From the NCBI GenBank assembly GCA_029776125.1, contig JARVJS010000118.1, positions 1 through 7,917 on the forward strand: DNA of 7,917 nucleotides, in the 5' to 3' direction. Source of the stretch: Nitrososphaeria archaeon. Lineage in GTDB: Archaea > Thermoproteota > Nitrososphaeria > JACIWG01. The notes under the pieces are model-generated. The model was given only the letters and a program-made list of their open reading frames with translations. It ran no database searches and had not been told where the DNA came from. Position 1 is the first letter of the stretch, and each line of letters opens with the position of its first letter. Position numbers and translations under genes: made by a program. Shown here in pieces: positions 6,604 through 7,917 of this stretch.

Positions 6604-6613
6604 TTTTATATAT
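6604..6613 (+). promoter_or_regulatory. TATA-like box that selects the start at 6633
   Basis: TTTTATATAT is centred at about 6608, some 25 bases before the ATG at 6633. It overlaps the in-frame ATG at 6612, which therefore would lie upstream of the transcript. Confidence 0.5.
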
Positions 6614-6632
6614 GGTAAATAAAACCTTTTTT

Positions 6633-6959
6633 ATGCGGAAGAGCATAAAATCATTTATACTAACCATTATAGTAATGATCTTTTTGCTGTTAGCATGGGC
6701 TCCATGGTTAAATGATGATGAAGTTCATGATAGAGTTTTAAAAGAAAAGGGTAGAAAGGATGGCACAATTGTACCGATTGAAAAAATTATTGCAAGCGAA
6801 GAAGCATTGAAGGAAATGATAGAATATAGTAGAGCTCATGGTGTTGAAGATGGAATACTAATATGCGACTATAAGGTAATGTGGTTTCCATTTGGAAGGT
6901 GGGTTGCAAGCTGTGAAGGCGGCTACTATGTAACATTTTATGGCCAAATTATCCCATAA
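6633..6959 (+). CDS. Small membrane-anchored or secreted protein, unknown function
   Basis: From ATG 6633 the product has 108 residues; from the upstream in-frame ATG 6612 it would have 115. I prefer 6633 because the only good TATA-like box overlaps 6612 and lies about 25 bases before 6633, and because the shorter form begins with a clean MRKSIKSF basic end before a hydrophobic segment (about 8-23 from that start). The rest is soluble: a charged stretch (NDDEVHDRVLKEKGRKDG), a probable helix (SEEALKEMIEYSRAHG), then a beta-rich end with two cysteines (ICDY and ASCEGG) that could form a disulfide if the domain faces outside. Positive-inside rules favour an outside C-terminus. I do not recognise a family. 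No neighbour runs in an obvious operon with it. Confidence 0.7.
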   Translation: MRKSIKSFILTIIVMIFLLLAWAPWLNDDEVHDRVLKEKGRKDGTIVPIEKIIASEEALKEMIEYSRAHGVEDGILICDYKVMWFPFGRWVASCEGGYYVTFYGQIIP

Positions 6960-6977
6960 AAGGTCTTATAAAATATA

Positions 6978-7003
6978 TGAAATATATTTATGAAATATAT
7001 TTA
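6978..7003. repeat. Two tandem copies of a 13-mer with an internal palindrome
   Basis: tgaaatatattta occurs twice head to tail (6978-6990, 6991-7003). Each copy contains the 10-bp palindrome AAATATATTT. It lies between the stop of the small anchored protein (6959) and the stop of the HEPN remnant, whose TAA is formed by the last three bases. It may act as a bidirectional 3'-end signal or be plain AT-rich slippage. Confidence 0.5.
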
Positions 7004-7263
7004 TACAATATTTTCTATAACTTTCATAACTTTTTCTACAAACTCTTTTGCCCTAATAAATATTTCTTCAGCTTCTCGATCAAATAATACTCCAATACGA
7101 TAGTCCACAGACTCCTTTGTCTCGAAAATTTGTCTCAAGTTTTTTGTGAATCTTTTATCCATTACTTTTCCTCTACTATGACTCTAGAAAATTCTCTTAC
7201 AACTTCCTCATGCATTTTAGGCTCTATTTCATAATGGAGTAGAAGGGCGCGAGCTGCATAGCT
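7001..7263 (-). pseudogene. HEPN-domain protein remnant, frameshifted and missing its 5' half
   Basis: Two adjoining minus-strand frames together spell the second half of a HEPN domain. The first piece (7263 down to TAA 7164-7162) reads SYAARALLLHYEIEPKMH then EEVVREFSRVIVEEK. The second (ATG 7162 to TAA 7003-7001, 53 residues) reads MDKRFTKNLRQIFETKESVD then YRIGVLFDREAEEIF. The break is a one-base deletion in an A-run (GAAAAGTAATGG): one more A would give VEEKVMDKR and join them in frame. Known HEPN proteins have the same order: YAARALL helix, then Asn/Lys-rich turn, then a helix ending in xDYxxG. Everything before the YAARALL helix, including the usual RX4-6H site, is gone, with an in-frame stop at 7266-7264. 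HEPN genes usually pair with a nucleotidyltransferase (MNT); none is present. Confidence 0.6.
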
Positions 7264-7404
7264 TTAGAAGGAATTAAAGAGACAAATTCTATTCGTCCCA
7301 AAAATCTTCATCCTAGAAGTTTAAAAAGAAACCTTATGAAAAGTTACACTATAAACAATGTTTGCTCAAAATTTGGTAAGCCCGTTAAGAGTGGTCATCA
7401 TTGA
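7258..7404 (+). pseudogene. Possible tnpB (IS200/IS605 family) fragment
   Basis: The plus-strand frame 7258-7404 begins IALEGIKETNSIRPK, which resembles the RuvC-II segment of TnpB nucleases (hydrophobics, then catalytic Glu in a (V/A)xE(D/N)(L/I)K pattern). It goes on as NLHPRSLKRNLMKSYT and then drifts to a stop at 7402-7404 with no zinc-ribbon or RuvC-III motif. The N-terminal half of TnpB is absent and most of the C-terminal third would have to be deleted. The match is short, so on its own it is weak. Support comes from its orientation and position directly ahead of a sequence resembling an IS200/IS605 right end. If correct, it is a dead relic. Confidence 0.4.
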
Positions 7405-7444
7405 CACATCACAGAACTCAGTAGGATGAGTGGTCATCCATGAC
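7389..7444 (+). repeat. 17-base near-direct repeat inside the element end
   Basis: gagtggtcatcattgac (7389-7405) and gagtggtcatccatgac (7428-7444) match at 16 of 17 positions, 39 bases apart. Each copy holds a small palindrome: GTCA-TCAT-TGAC in the first, GTCAT-CC-ATGAC in the second. The second copy's GTCAT arm also overlaps the GGATGA/TCATCC stem, so the two folds exclude each other. Confidence 0.7.
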
Positions 7445-7484
7445 GAACCAAGAATCTCACAGCCTCAGCCATGGAGAATGTCAA
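7389..7484 (+). mobile_element. Right end of a decayed IS200/IS605-type (tnpB) element, with omega-RNA-like 3' part
   Basis: The segment ends GAACC, AGAATCTCACAGCC, TCAGCCATGGAGAATG, TCAA. This follows the pattern I associate with tnpB element right ends: GAACC, AATCTCC-type stem arm, short loop, GGAGGATGTCAA. TCAA is the right cleavage tetranucleotide known for IS608 and relatives, so the element would end at 7484. Upstream are a perfect stem GGATGA-GTGG-TCATCC (7424-7439) and a 17-base near-repeat. Composition is visibly less AT-rich than the flanks. In intact elements this region is the 3' part of the guide (omega) RNA, and the guide is the flanking DNA just after TCAA, here 7485 onward, antisense to the glycosylase gene. 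Only one end is recognisable and no transposase survives. Confidence 0.5.
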
Positions 7485-7917
7485 ATTTGGCAGGTTTCGC
7501 AAACAAATGTCTTCCTATTTATTGGCTTCTGCATATAAAATCTTATTGGTCCCCCACAATAATTGCATTTTCCCCTATACTTGTTATAGACGTTAAGCAT
7601 CTGCTTAATACTTTTGCCTTCAACCTTTAGTTTTAGGAAATCTTCACTTAAAATCTTGCATACTTCAACAACTCTTTTAACCTCATCTTCACTCATATTT
7701 TCAACTCTTCTCTCTGGGCTTATTTTTGCTCTAAATAGTATTTCGTTTCTTAAAATGTTTCCTATTCCGGAGATTACTGACTGGTCTAATAGTATTACGC
7801 CAATCTTTTCTTTCTTATGCTTCAAAATATTATTTATAGCCTCCCAATTGTTCCATTCACTGCTTAGCGGGTCTGGTCCAAGAGTGCTCTTTAATCTTTC
7901 TATAAGTGCCCCTTTTT
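7481..7917 (-). CDS. Fpg/Nei-family DNA glycosylase/AP lyase, N-terminal half beyond window edge
   Basis: Base-excision repair enzyme that removes oxidised bases and nicks the strand. The open frame enters from the right edge; 144 residues are visible of about 270, so the catalytic N-terminal Pro and beta-sandwich are outside. In order: LGPDPLS, the entry to the helix-two-turn-helix domain; LLDQSVISGIGNILRNEILF, containing the conserved GIGNxxxxE DNA-binding motif; the AKISPERRVENMSEDE stretch; then a C-terminal zinc finger with cysteines spaced C-x2-C-x18-C-x2-C (7567-7490) and the phosphate-contacting Arg in INRKT. A TTG at 7825 could be read as a start, but homology continues upstream without a break, so it is not. 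The protein ends two residues after the last Cys (CETC-QI), and its TGA stop lies inside the TCAA of the adjoining element end. Nei and Fpg cannot be told apart without the N-terminus. Confidence 0.93.
   Translation of the reverse strand, partial: KGALIERLKSTLGPDPLSSEWNNWEAINNILKHKKEKIGVILLDQSVISGIGNILRNEILFRAKISPERRVENMSEDEVKRVVEVCKILSEDFLKLKVEGKSIKQMLNVYNKYRGKCNYCGGPIRFYMQKPINRKTFVCETCQI

Noticed and set aside
7390..7445. Minus-strand C/D-box guide RNA (TGGATGA, CTGA, ATGATGA motifs)
   Set aside because: No closing D box or terminal stem at the right distance; the motifs come from the duplicated 17-mer in the element end.
7430..7630. Open plus-strand frame of 66 codons crossing the element end and the glycosylase 3' end
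   Set aside because: It is antisense to the glycosylase zinc finger. Its first part (HDEPRISQPQPWRMSN) is just the translated element end, and it has no promoter or ribosome site.
7481..7825. Glycosylase starting at the TTG at 7825 as a short complete gene
   Set aside because: The frame stays open to the window edge, and upstream residues (LGPDPLS and following) match the Fpg/Nei family, so this is a partial longer gene.

Overview
The window looks like AT-rich archaeal DNA. Most intergenic gaps carry a TATA-like box centred about 24-29 bases before a start codon, with no ribosome binding site between them. That is the usual layout of leaderless archaeal transcripts. The gene content fits: an archaeal-style branched-chain-amino-acid type ABC transporter, a small four-helix membrane protein and a HEPN-domain remnant. 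I cannot fix the lineage from sequence alone; a TACK-type archaeon is a guess.

Bases 1-4897, minus strand, hold a Liv-type (HAAT family) ABC importer in transcription order livH, livM, livK, livG, livF; livF runs off the left edge. The two permeases are coupled through a ribosome site inside the end of livH. The binding-protein gene livK sits in the middle and has its own leader, with a palindrome, a repeated 13-mer and a ribosome site. It ends in a perfect 9-bp hairpin whose loop contains the livK stop codon, followed by seven T's. This suggests livK is transcribed partly on its own and in excess over the ATPases. The amino-acid or amide substrate cannot be named.

Bases 4898-6960 hold a divergently transcribed, membrane-anchored YkuE-like metallophosphoesterase and a 54-residue coiled-coil microprotein. 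They also hold a convergent four-helix membrane protein with a poly-proline tail and, divergent from that, a small unrecognised membrane-anchored or secreted protein whose start is best placed at 6633.

Bases 6960-7484 are a decay zone. The 3' half of a HEPN-domain gene (minus) is broken by a one-base frameshift and has lost its 5' half. It directly abuts, in opposite orientation, what looks like the wreck of an IS200/IS605-family tnpB element: a short fragment around the RuvC-II glutamate, then a right end resembling the 3' part of an omega (guide) RNA. That end terminates in TCAA at 7481-7484, exactly at the 3' end of a Fpg/Nei DNA glycosylase gene (minus, runs off the right edge), so the element supplies that gene's stop codon.

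No tRNA, rRNA or CRISPR array was seen.
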